Below are positions 46,501-58,175 of a stretch of DNA of 64,000 bases, piece by piece. The DNA comes from Strobilurus pachycystidiatus (taxonomy: Eukaryota > Basidiomycota > Agaricomycetes > Agaricales > Physalacriaceae): the NCBI GenBank assembly GCA_019915135.1, contig JAHLMK010000015.1, positions 1 through 64,000 of the forward strand. Direction: 5' to 3'. The notes below the pieces were generated by a model. That model searched no databases. It was given only the letters and a program-made list of their open reading frames with translations, and was not told where the DNA came from. The first letter of the stretch is position 1, and the number at the start of each line of letters is the position of its first letter. The position numbers and the translations under genes were made by a program.

Positions 46501-49500
46501 TGAAAAGACACCTTTTGAGGAGTCATAGATAGGGTGTTATGTTCTAGAGACGCTCACTTACCCATCGTTTCAAAGATCTGCGCCAAAAACCGCCGCGGCC
46601 TCGTCTATCGTCCATGAAAGTGTCTGTACTGCGAGACGACCTTGCATAGGCTGAGCATCGCGTAGAACTGATGCCGCATAAAGATACCTCTGCGGCTGAA
46701 GTATTGTGCGCCGAGCCGCCGTCGAAATGGGAGCCCGGATCGCGTACTGGAGGCGGCTGCGATGATCGAGTGACTTGGCCACATTCGAGAGACGATCAAC
46801 GTGGCTGTGTAGAGGCCGGCGGCATATGACGCGTCTCTTGCTTCCCCCCACCACTGTATCCTTGAAATTGCGCCTGCTGAGCAATGCCCACACTAAAATC
46901 AGATGCAAATGAGTGGCTGATTCCGACTTCACACATCGATCCCCAGAACGTTCGATACCACGCGGTCTATGACACTCGGCGACAAGTACGACCGACACGG
47001 TATGATCTCAATAATGAAATGGCTATCCTTTTCTTTCTTGGTACGTGCTTCATACCATAGCGTCGTCTGGACGCGCGATGTTCATGCGCCAATTCCGCCC
47101 CAAGGCCACCCCTAAGCTCTTCCCCGCCTACTTGCACTCTGTTCACGCACCAAATTCCTTCAGACTCCCACACCCCTCTTCTCGTCGTCTTTCCCGAGTC
47201 TTTGCCTCTTCTCCCATGGCCTTTTAAGATCTCCCGTTGCCAGACGGCCGTTCTCGCTTCAGACCCACTCCTTTCCCGAGGCTGCTGCGTCCACCTTCTC
47301 CCGGACGATCCTTCTCCCTTGTATGCATAGACGCGTCAGCATGTGTATGGTTCAAACATTCCTCTTCCTCTTCTCCGGCGCCTTGCATCGTCGTTGGGAG
47401 AATGACCGGTCGGTTGTGTCCGGATAGCATGCCATTGGTGGGCGTTCTCCCGCCAAAGCGAGATGGCTAGCGCTTTGCACCGTGTAATGCTATTATCGGA
47501 GGGCTCTCAGTGAGGCACATGGGCCGCCGCTGAGTGTAATCTCGCCTTGAGGTATGAAGCGTACTGACTAGACTGGAGAAAACACCAAAAGTTCCCCAAG
47601 AGAAGTGAGTCGACCTTCCCTTTCTTCCACGCTTTGGGGAACTTAGAACCTTGACAAAAAACGTCATTTGGCGGCTATAGGCGATGCATCACGGAGAACA
47701 GAAAAGGACGATGCCTATCACGCGCCGGAGCAAAGTCCAGACGCGGTGCCAATGGAGCGTAGGAATGGTGGTGTGGTTCGCTTGATTTCTTATTGTTTAC
47801 CTCAGCCGTTTTCCAATGGCGTCCGACAGAGAACATTGATCTCTCCAGCACACCTAAACTACAAATCATCTTCACTGAGTAGGCCTGTGTCCGCGAATGA
47901 ATATAACTCGTTCCTGTATGCCGGAACGCAAAGGAAAGGGAGGACAAGCGAAGAAGTCAATCGACGCGATAACCAGCCGAGGCCAACGGTCTTCCATGGC
48001 TTGGAACCATCCCTTCGACTTGATGTAGGGCCAATCATTGTTGGAGATTGTACAGAAGGGTAGACACCTATCAAGATTAGCTACATCTTTTCACCGGTGC
48101 TCTGGTTAATGTTCAACGGCAGTGTACTATTCCAGGCTAACAGCAGAACGGCGCACGGTAAGGAAGTCGTCCACAGTTGATGGGAAGGATGGCCGCAGAC
48201 AGGGAAACACCGTCCAGGATCGGACAGTGGCAATGAATCAGAACGAAGAGGATTCTAACGTACTCTCGTGCTACGACTTCACTATGTTGACTCCGCTAAC
48301 GTTCTGCTGTCCTCTTCGCACGGCTTGTTCAAGTCATGTACCATGTTATTCTTTGCTGTTTGATGTCCCATTCGGGTGGGTGGTTATGTCCGTCAACACG
48401 GCACGTCAATCCGGTGATGCTATTCATCTCCATCCAGATTCTAAAACGATTCTCTTTCTCGTACGACAGAGAGGCGAACAATCACATCATGCGTCACTAA
48501 TCCCCAGTGATGATCTATCATACACTTACCAGAAGTGCAAGTGTTTGCTGCGTCGTTTGTGCGTGTGTCCGTCACATATCAAAATCTACACTTCGATACT
48601 CTTCGGTCCTGCTGTGGAATCTGACCCTGTTCATTAAACTCGTTGCTCGCTGCATTGTACTATCCTGTGCGTGTCCTCAAGGAAACTCATGTTACGTAGT
48701 TGTCACACCACATCCGTCAACGTGCATCTGCCTTGAAGGACATAAGTGCTCTACTAGGCATGCTGTGAGCCTGTGCATCGAAGTCCATCGACGCTGCTTG
48801 GACGTCCGTCCGGTGCTGTCCGATCCGATCGATACTCTACCAATAGCTGCTCGGATCATGATCCTCCCATCTCACATCGCTGGCCACTAGTCCACGACAT
48901 GCTCTTCATGCCATGCTCGCACTGATCTCCCATAACTGCATGTCCGCCTGGCTCGGCTCATGCCAGGATGCTCCGCGCCAGGATCACCGCCCACCATACA
49001 CCTTCTAGCTACTCGGTGGTTGTCCAGTGGTTCCAAACCCGCCTGCTTTGGCGCTGCTTCTCTGCGATCAGATATCGGACCAAATACCAAGCGTACGTGT
49101 ACACCTCTCCGCGGGAATGTCGTTCTGGGCATCGAGACACACGTGGAGACGTTTCGTTCCTGATTCGCCTCTAGCGCTCGATACCCATCTCGGTTAGATC
49201 TCTGATACGTTCTATACCACTTACCGGTTGCTGCAATGTTTTATTCAGTCCAGTAGCACACTGGGTGGCGCGGGTGGCGCGGGAATTGACGCACAAGCTC
49301 GTCAGGTTCGTCTCCGTGTCAGTGGGCTCCGTCGGCCCGCCATGTATAGGTTCCGCATCCATCGAAGATGATGATAATTGGGCTTTACTTAACTGAATAC
49401 GACGCGAACTGTCATTCATCCTCGCTGGCCCGAATGTGTCTTTATTCTGTGCCGTGGCCCGTGTCAAACCTACACACTTAGGTTTCCCTTTCATATGTCG

Positions 49501-50500
49501 TCGTTTCGGGTACCCCAACCACCGGACTTGCTGAAGTCGAACCCGAGTCACATGCAGACCAACCTTTTCAAACCTTAATCCGTACCTGGTTGAAGCTGCG
49601 TCTCTCCGTGCTGCGCTGGGGAAAACTCGCAGATTTGAATGGAGCGACAGCATCTCAGGCAGGGAGATTCTCACCACCCTCGTCGCTTCTTTGACTGACC
49701 ATGCGACCACTAGTCGTTTTAGCCCCGTTCCATGCAGGCGGGTCTCATTAGGTCTCATTCCATTTTGCCACTAAACAGGGAGAACGGAGGTCTCGTTTTC
49801 GCAACTTTTGGTTTCGGGTGGTGAGGACCAAGTTTGTATAATGTGGGTCGCTCTTGGCATGTGAATACCAACGGCTCTTGTCGGTCGATGGTGACCTTTC
49901 GTTCGTTTCGGAGGTCTGTAGCTAAATAGAGATTGAAATGGATGACAGTGAGTTTGTCTGAATCACACGCTTGTGATGTGATCCCCGGTTGCTCTGCGAT
50001 GCAGCAGTGCACTACTGAAAGGTCCTGTTCTCTAAACCGCATTCTTATCCCATAATTTTTCGGCGTTCAAGGTCCTATCTGATTGGCGGGTACTGATCGC
50101 CGGTGTGCTGCTGTCTTAGAAGCCGGATCAGATTGACAACGGAACGTCGAATCTAAGGAAATTACAAAACAACTTAAGGCTTAACCTAAGCCCCTTGATT
50201 TAGACGGAGGAATGCGACACTGAATCATCGGATGGTGGAAATGAATACCCTGGTGCATCTACGGCTGTGGTGCAGACAGGAAGGTGGCAAGAGGGGCGCC
50301 ACAAATATCAGCGCAACGAAACTTACATAGAGCAGACGCCTGAGAAGTCGTCACCAGAGATGGAGCCCGCATGACGGTGTTTCATTCCAGAGAAACTAAA
50401 GCAGGACGATTGGGATTCGGAAGTTCGAAGGAGACAAGGGTGAAAGAAAGCACAGTCGTGTCAATACTGTAAGCAAGTGTGAGTGGCAAGAAGGACTCAA
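46501..50500. other. Gene-poor stretch 2
   Basis: No gene recognised. A minus frame at 46570-46998 (142 codons, ending RLAVQTLSWTIDEAAAVFG) looks mildly protein-like and could be an exon relic. The plus strand at 47160-47400 is pyrimidine-rich, as in basidiomycete promoters, without a following gene. A 195-codon minus frame at 49171-49758 is basic and motif-free and is not called. Confidence 0.3.
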
Positions 50501-50537
50501 GGATGAAAGCAAGGTTTTTAAAGATGACAAATGTCGT

Positions 50538-50573
50538 GGGGAATCCCTGGGGAGTCCCTTGCCGGGATGCCGT
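50538..50573 (+). repeat. GGGGAATCCC motif, site 1
   Basis: Reads GGGAATCCCTGGGGAGTCCC followed by TTGCCGGGATGCCG. The same order (two GGGGAATCCC-like half-sites, then two TGCCG) occurs at 54874 and, inverted, at 58133-58175. It could be a dispersed element end or a protein-binding site. Confidence 0.5.
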
Positions 50574-53500
50574 CCATTCTAGATTTTGGCCCCCAAATTC
50601 GCCTCGATTTGGGTATGAATCTAGTCAACGGTGCTGAGAGCCTCTGCTGGCTAATGAATGAGTTCAACAGGGGGTTTCTACCACCACGATATGATAGATC
50701 TCGAATGAATCGAATAAGCTTCGTGGAAAGTAGGACACACCAGGGAGATTCGCAGTTTCGCGATTTTGCGATCACGGGTACCGTCTTCGACGCGGTCACG
50801 GGGAAAGTGTACGTTCTAAGTGGCGTGCCAGCATTGATCAGCACGAGGCCAATGTACCTCCATCAGAACGCTCTCCGTATCATTACATTCCAACTCGGTA
50901 CTTACCAGTGATTTGTATAGCGAATTCGTCTACTATGGTGACCTGATTGCATCCGGCTGGTCCAATGCGTATGCCATATCGAAAATGGGCTGTAGCTGCG
51001 GCGACTACATAGCATCGCGTACGACAAGGGCTGTCGGAGGAAGCAAGGCAGCAATGCGGCAGTCGGCACCCCTCTAAATCAGAGGTGATGCCTTAGGCCA
51101 ACAGAGCCAAACTCGATGCCGTTTGCCTCACACTGACAGCTTCCAACACCGCCCGCGTGTTCGATTCCCTGTTGCGACCTCACTCGGAAGCTTGCCTGGT
51201 TCTAAATTCTAATGTCCAGGCGGGGCTATTCAGCCTCCATCTCACCGCTAACATCTTTGTTCTCGTTCTCTATGTACTGCATCTGATATCGATTCTTCGC
51301 TTCATCTTGCGCTGTAACCCTCGGTCCGATCTCTCCATGGGACAGACTGCTGACGGCAACCGCAAGAAACGTGGTAGCCCAGCCCAGGTTCCCACCGTTG
51401 CTATTATGGTTTTGCGTTCATCATGTCACTAGCGGCCTTGTTGTACGTGTGCTATTGTCCTCGTTCTGGGTTCCGTCTTGAATCTTCAAGGTTCTTGATC
51501 TTACTCCGTTCTTATGATCCCGGTCCAGATATCTTCATTTTTCGATCCTTTCGGCTAACGCGCTCCGTCGTTGGATGCAGATCCTTTGTTGTGATGAATC
51601 CAGGTATCATAGATGCGTAACCGGATTCGAACCTAGGTATAGCCTCGTAATCACACAAGACGTGTTTGTACGGACATCACCGTCAAAAAAGGAAAGGTAC
51701 AAACAGTTACTTCACCCCGGAGTTCGGACTATGGCCTTACTTCGCGCACCTCCTCCTTGGTGTGGACTCGGCCGGAAAGTCCATTCAGTCTCCGCTCCGT
51801 GCCCAGTCCAGATCCACACATCACAATCACGTCTACACAGCTACAGTAGAGCCTTCTGATGGCCCGTAGCCTCCCGCGGAGCTCCAAATGTGTTGATTGA
51901 CCGGCTGCAGATAGTCATCAGAGCCTGGTAAGGATAGAATGGCACTTGGGGATGGTCGAAGTGGGGGTCGGCAATCTTGCGACGTCAACGGATGCGCGCG
52001 GTTTCTCGCATGAAAGGGCTCTTAGTGTAAGTGAAGCTTGTATGCACGTCCTCCACGCTAGGCTCACCCCATCTCATCCTGGGTAGCGTTGACTGTAGCT
52101 CGGATGTATTGATTATGGAACGCATCATCAGAGTCTAACGCCACCGGGATCGGGCATCACCGCTTCGGGTTCATTTGGCCCTTAGGCTTGGGACTCCCGT
52201 ACATGCACATGCACACTAGGCTTGTGGTAAGTAAAGTGTGCGCTTGACCCAACTCCACATCTCGTTAGTGGAAGTGTAACCATTTCCGAGCATTTATTAG
52301 GTTTTCGTAAAGCCGTTGCCTTGTGGTGTGGTTACTTCTGGTGAACCTTCGTGATATGGAGGTACTGCATTGACGAGTCCGAACGTTGAACGGCGCGCAT
52401 CACTCCGGTAAGTAGTTATTGTGCCCTTCTCCTTCTGGGACCTGCACTGAATACGTCATTGATTCAGTGACACACGGCGCACCATCCACATCGCGCACTG
52501 TTCGTACGTAGAGTCTTATGTTGTGCTGTGCTAATCGTTCCCAAGCTTGTTACTGATGACTGGAACAGTCCGCGCTTCACAGCTCGTCCCGTCTCCCATG
52601 TCATGTTGGACGTGCAGCAACTTTGATGTACAATCTTTTAATGGTCATAGAGGAACTTGCTACATCAGCGCCTCCATCTAGGCGATCCTTCTGCGGTACG
52701 GCATCATTTTGGTGAACTGGTAAGTTCCACCATAGAAGATATCCTTACCGTTCTGTCCCTGCGATACACGTCTGGCCAATATTCTGATTCCTTCCCCTGG
52801 CAGTGTACGTTCTACGTGCCGGAACCATCATTGATTTGTGTGAGCCGTTTAGCACGCATGACTTTGCTTTGTTTACAATTCCATTATAGCCGTGCCATTG
52901 TTTCACGAGGACAGCATGAACACGCGTAAGCATTTAGTTGCATTTACTGTGAGCAGCCGAACACACAGGATTCTAACAAGGTCTTATGTGCAACAAATTC
53001 GATGCGCTTCAGTTCATATGGGCTCGTCAGCGCCTCTATTATGATCACGGCATTGAGCGTGTACGTTCCTCAACACACGCGGATGCAGTCGAACTGTGTT
53101 ACCCAAGTTGGCTACGGTGGCGTGTCCCATTCATCGCGATTTATCATACGAACATAACTCCGCGTACAGACGGTCCTTGATTAATCTGTTCTCCACCTGA
53201 CATCGTGAATATCGTTCAATTCTCTACCTGCGCATCATGGTCAGGCTCCCGTTTTGATTCTCTCCCCGAGTTCAACCACAGATGTCAATTACGGTTCTGA
53301 ATCCGAGACAGTGTTCCATTATGATTCTGTCTCCACAAGCGGGCTCGTACATCCAGGATGTTTCGATGCTCGCCCCTCGCCCGTCCAAAATATTTTGAAT
53401 GTGACGGGATCGCCCCGTCCCGCGTCACTTACCGTGGAACTGTTACTCTGTAGGAGAAGTACTCATACTCCGCATGCTGAATTTCATGCTCTGAGTTCGC

Positions 53501-54873
53501 CTTCCATACACGAAGGACTCACCTCGCCAATGCGTCGACTCTGTACCGTGATAGATGATTCTCCCGCACTGCACCGATCTTCAGGCATCCGCGCAAGTGA
53601 GTAACATCCATCCTTGTTCCTCTTCCCGGGCACGGCCACAAGAAGCGGTGATTTCTTTTCCGGTACGCTGAAGGTCATCCATTCATCTGGTGCCTGGTCA
53701 CTATGGTGGTCCTTCTCCCGAACGAAATATGGCTGCGCATCTCCCGCTTCGCTTGTTCGCGAAGACGCCGCCGCGTTCGCAAACGCTCCGAGCCTTGTAA
53801 ATAATACAACTTGTATTCACCGTGAGTCCAACGCCGGCGGATCATCTGTGCCGGGTGTGAGTATCATATCCCGCTGTCCCGTGCTCGGGGTATCATCTGT
53901 GCCAGAGGTATCCTGATAGATGGTTCGTGATCTGCATACATCAGGTAGCTGTATCGCTACTTGCACCGCCCCGTGTGAAGACAGATTCTTGTGTTGAATG
54001 GGCCAGTGACATGCACACGGACTCGTAAGGATCATCGAGTGTGATTCTGTCCCGCGCGGACGGCGACACGTTATGAACGCCGCCACCGTCGTTCTGCTGG
54101 AGATCATCCCAGTGCCAGCGCTCGGAGCTCGGGCACGGCGACGGCACGGTGTATTGCATGGCCTCGACGACGTTCAGTCAACGGGCCACGGTGTAACATT
54201 GCATTGAATACCAGTAGTCGGTAGACGTTCCGGGCTCTTCACGGCGTCTCGTCCCTTGCTCGTGCGTTGCAATTGACTGGCAACGAAGAGTATCGGTAAG
54301 TATCTAGGCTCGCTTCCTTCAGTGAGACATTCGACCCACAGACTCTGATTTCCGTTTCGAACTCTTGACTCATTCTGAACAAAGCAATCACCGCCCTTTG
54401 TTGATAGCACTTGATCTTGCACTCTGTGTCCGACTGAAGATCTTCATCCAGGCTCGGGTGAGGGCTCCTTCTTTTCAAGTAGAGAGATTGCGATCGATTC
54501 AATAAAACCTGCATTACCAGTCGAGGTCCGGCAGGGGAGGGTGGCTGTAAGGGCGAGAACAATTGTGGATATTATGGAAGGTGGGAGACACGCGTGCTAT
54601 ATTACGATTGTCGACGGTGAGTAATGTGCCACGCTGATATCGCTCCATCTGTGGCGAGGGGCGACGGGGGTGTGGGGATGGGAGGCGATGAGGAGATGGT
54701 GCAAAACATCCGTGATCCGGGGGACGAAGGGAAGGAAAGGAAATGGAAGGAAGGGGTAAACAAATCAAAGAGGTGCAGCCCAAGACATCCGACGCGCCGC
54801 TTATGATTTTGTGCCAAAAAGGCGGAAAATAACATAACGAAAGCCATCACAGGAGCATATGGGTGGAAGCTGT
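50574..54873. other. Gene-poor stretch 3
   Basis: No gene, RNA or transposon recognised. A 126-codon plus frame at 50531-50911 overlaps the GGGGAATCCC motif and lacks homology I recognise. A tRNA B-box-like GGTTCGAATCC on the minus strand near 51619-51629 has no cloverleaf around it. Confidence 0.3.
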
Positions 54874-54912
54874 GGGGAATCCCTGGGGAATCCCCTGTGC
54901 CGAGCGCTGCCG
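54874..54912 (+). repeat. GGGGAATCCC motif, site 2 (upstream of cyclin)
   Basis: Reads GGGGAATCCCTGGGGAATCC then CC, followed by TGTGCCGAGCGCTGCCG. It is the most regular of the three copies and lies about 180 bp before the cyclin ATG, so it may be a promoter element or the relic of an insertion. Confidence 0.5.
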
Positions 54913-55052
54913 GCAGCCCAAATTGGCACTGGCTCACGCACCCGATATGGACAGCTCGCCAGCTTCTGGTTCTGCTGATCTTTTTTTTCTTTTATAATAA
55001 TGCCATGACCAGCCCTCTGCGAAAGGTGAAATAGCCTTCGGACGAGAACGCC

Positions 55053-56954
55053 ATGGCCATCACCATGGCCTACCACCCGCTCCCGCACCCGTATGCGTCG
55101 TCCTCGACGGCGCCCTACCCATATCCGCCTTTGACACCGCCCATGACGCCCCCGACACAGTCGCTTCCATCTCTGGCGCAGTTTGACCGCCAGCTGTCCG
55201 TGCGCCACCTTGCCAGCCCTCGTGCGTTGCTACTTTACCTTGGTCGTGCTCTTTGACTGACTGGAACAGTAACGCCGCCGGACGACGAGCAGGAGTACCA
55301 GCAAGGCGCGCCTCATTACCCACCTCCGTCTCTACCAGTGCCGCCACAGCACCACCATCACACGGAAGCCGATCCACTCGCGCGCGGTGGAAATATTGTC
55401 ATCGACTGGCGCTCGACGCGCTCGGCGCACTACCTCGCAGAAAAGACGTGCGAGATGATCTGCTATCTCTGGTTTGCCGCGCCCACGTCCATCACGTCTT
55501 CGCCCACGAAAGCTCGCCCGCGACCTCTGCAGCTCCTGACCACAAAGCCGTTCGTGCGCTTCATGCAGACGCTGCTCGAGACGACGCAGGTCTCGCACTC
55601 CGTCATCGTCTTAGCACTGCATTACATCGCACGGTTGAAGGAGAGGGCGGAGAAGGACGATGGGAACGGGAGCGGGCACGAAGCGCAGCCGGGCAGCGAG
55701 TTCCGGATTGCGGTGGCGGGGCTGATGATGGCGAACAAGTTTCTTGACGAGTGCGTTCTAATCCCATTCTCGTCTGTTACCTTCTGAACTTGCTGTAGCA
55801 ACACCTACACCAACCGCACTTGGGCGGACGTGTCTGGCATCTCCCTCCCCGAAATCAACCGCATGGAGCGCGAGTTCCTGCTCGGCGTCGGCTTCGATCT
55901 CTACGTCGACAAACACACCTACGAACGCTGGCTCTGGATGCTTCGCGGACTCGTCGAGGCCAAGGAGCGCGAGAAGGGTGTGCTCAGCTCCAAGACGCGC
56001 AGGAGACGCCAAGTCTCATCGCGCAAGGAGGTCGAACCAGTCCGCGTCAGAGCACGCAGCACGAGCCCCAGTCGCCCCGTGATGAGTCTCCCGCCTTTAC
56101 GCATCCCGACACCGCGCATGGAGTTGGGCAAGCGCACGGCGGAAGCGGCGTTCTCACCCACGTCAGCGACGTTCGACGCGGGTGTGAGGCAGGTCAAGCG
56201 ACCATTCCTTCCCTCCATCCAGACGCAGTACACTCCGAACCTGCTTACGCCTCACTCCCTGCCGCCCACTCATGTCCAGCCACCGCACTTGCCGCCCATC
56301 CAGACACAGGTGCAGCATAGCTATTACAGCAAGGAGCCGAGTCCGTTGGAGAGCTTCGGCCGGATGTCGATCTCGTCGCCCATGGAGCATCTCGAGGTCG
56401 CACCGAGGGAAGAGCGGCCGTACAAGAAGACGCTGGTGTCGGCGTGTGAGCGCAAGGAGGAACGCGTTCCCGAGGTATGTTCCTCTGCTTTACCTTCATC
56501 ACTCGATGCTTACATCTCTCTGCAGAATCTCTACTTTTACGCCCTAGCCAAAGACACAACCCGCACGCTACGGTGTCATCGTCCGCCTTCCTCCGTCGCC
56601 TCCACCCAGCCTCGTTCGCAATACGCCTACGCCCCGCCCTCTCGACCCGCCTCGCACTACCCTACGTACACCCAGTCTGCCTCGACGTCCCCCATGGACT
56701 TTGAGATGGACCTCCCACCGCCCGCGCTCGTGCAGGCCGTGGTGCTTCCTGCTCTACAGCACCCTCGACCCGTGCGGCCTGTCCCTGTCGCCGAGTTCGA
56801 AAAGGGCTCGTACGCAGAACCAGCAGCACATACTCGGTATGCGCCCGAGCACGGACCGTACGACCACCCACGCGAGGCGGTGCATGCACCTTTCGCCAAC
56901 GCGGGCCCGCCCGGCGTCGCGTTCTATCGCCAGCCCCAGCATGCTTATCATTGA
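55053..56954 (+). CDS. Clg1/PCL-type cyclin (Pho85-family CDK partner)
   Basis: Four exons, 55053-55221, 55270-55750, 55799-56474 and 56526-56954, with introns of 48, 48 and 51 bp; all joins keep frame, giving 584 residues. The N-terminus is Pro/Tyr-rich. RGGNIVIDW (95-103) matches the GGV..LDY element before the Clg1/PCL cyclin fold. The cyclin box spans about 147-270: FVRFMQTLLETTQVSHSVIV, LALHYIARL, a hydrophilic insert (181-199), then FRIAVAGLMMANKFLDD, NTYTNRTWADVSG, INRMEREFLLGVGFDLYVD and YERWLWML. The C-terminal 300 residues are Pro/His/Tyr-rich and probably disordered. PCL-type cyclins direct Pho85/CDK5-like kinases in cell-cycle, polarity and nutrient responses. The third intron is 51 nt and has no in-frame stop, so retaining it would add 17 residues. 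The start is the first ATG, with a second at codon 5. A TATAATAA-like string lies near 54994. Confidence 0.9.
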
Positions 56955-58132
56955 TTTTTTCTTTTTTGACTTTCTCTTTCTTGGTACGATACGCCTCAGT
57001 TATGAAGAACTTCCTCCTTATTTTATCGTTTACGTTTTCCTTCCTATTATTCTTGACGTTTCATCACTCATTCAACACCTCACACTTACTTATTCCACGC
57101 ACGCATCCATCCGTTTCATCGCATCGCATCTCGCACAGACTCAACACGTACACCACAATTGTATTCTAGTTTTCAGCAGTAGGGTAGTAGGTAGAAATAC
57201 TTGAATAATCAATAATATATCGTGATACATCTGAAGCAGAAAGACTGTAAGTGGAACGGCAACTCGCTCGATTTCGGGCGGATCTGCTCGTCAGTGTCGC
57301 CTTGATGTTCGCGTCTCTATGGTCTAGCCATAGCGGACTCACTTGCCTGATCAAATGTTGATTAGAATTGATTGACACCAGCTGGGATTTGGACTGGCGT
57401 GTTTTCGCCAAGCAGCGTCGCCGTTTGGCCACCAACGCTCGGTGGTAGCGAATGTGACTTGAAATCGCACCCTTCCTACAAGAGGTTACGTGAGGGGCTC
57501 CCGGCACATAACTCGCATCGGTGCGTACTTGAGCCTTGGCAGGTCCGCGAGGCTACTAGAGTTCGGAGGTTGTCTACCTACATAGTAGACATGCATACAA
57601 CATTCACCTGATCTAGCTGACGAGAATCATTCCTAGTACTCGGCGCGAGTGGTGTTGCATGGAAAAAGATACAGCTTTCCCCATTATGAAGCAGCGTAAC
57701 CATTGAGGTATCGATGCTTCCTCTAATGCCCTAAAGCCTCCCTAGAAAGGCGGAGCCGAAACATCGACGTGTCTCATCGTAGTCTGTCGTACATGTATAA
57801 TGAACGTGTTCACGGTCGAACAGATCCAATCGTTCGGAAAGTGGTGTGTGTACCACGGCTGCTTTGTTCGTCACCGGGGGCCGAAGACTTCCCGTGACCG
57901 CGTTCAGAGGCTTATGCTATGCATGATGCAATGGTGGCCCCGTTGTGGTCTCCACCGCCAGGCTGACACGCCGCCCGCATCAGAATGCACAGTCAAAACG
58001 TCCCTCCAGGCTCCATATTTCAGCATTTCAATTGAGGTGCTAAGCGGCGGACAAAGAGCATACTCTGTATCTCTTGGCGAACTATACGGCCGACGTCGCT
58101 CGCATCTGGAGAACGACATGGCCCATAAACGG
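56955..58132. other. Cyclin 3' flank and spacer
   Basis: T-rich sequence directly after the cyclin stop (TTTTTTCTTTTTTGAC at 56953-56968, then further T-rich tracts to about 57070) is typical of a fungal 3' UTR. Beyond about 57200 nothing is recognised. A tRNA-like string near 57380-57450 was examined and rejected. Confidence 0.35.
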
Positions 58133-58175
58133 AATGTCGGCAATGTCGGCAGAGGGGATTCCCCAGGGAAACCCC
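58133..58175 (-). repeat. GGGGAATCCC motif, site 3 (inverted)
   Basis: On the minus strand: GGGGTTTCCCTGGGGAATCC then CC, followed by TCTGCCGACATTGCCGACA. Same arrangement as sites 1 and 2, in the opposite orientation. Confidence 0.5.

Noticed and set aside
49171..50042. Two adjoining minus-strand frames (195 and 95 codons) as a gene
   Set aside because: No motif, the join has no intron signals, and the composition is basic and irregular.
51600..51660. GGTTCGAATCC on the minus strand, a tRNA B-box-like sequence
   Set aside because: The T-stem does not pair, and no matching acceptor stem or A-box lies at tRNA distance.
57375..57460. tRNA-like string on the minus strand (GTTGGTGG...AAATCCCAG)
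   Set aside because: The B-box equivalent is imperfect and no acceptor or anticodon stem pairing could be built.
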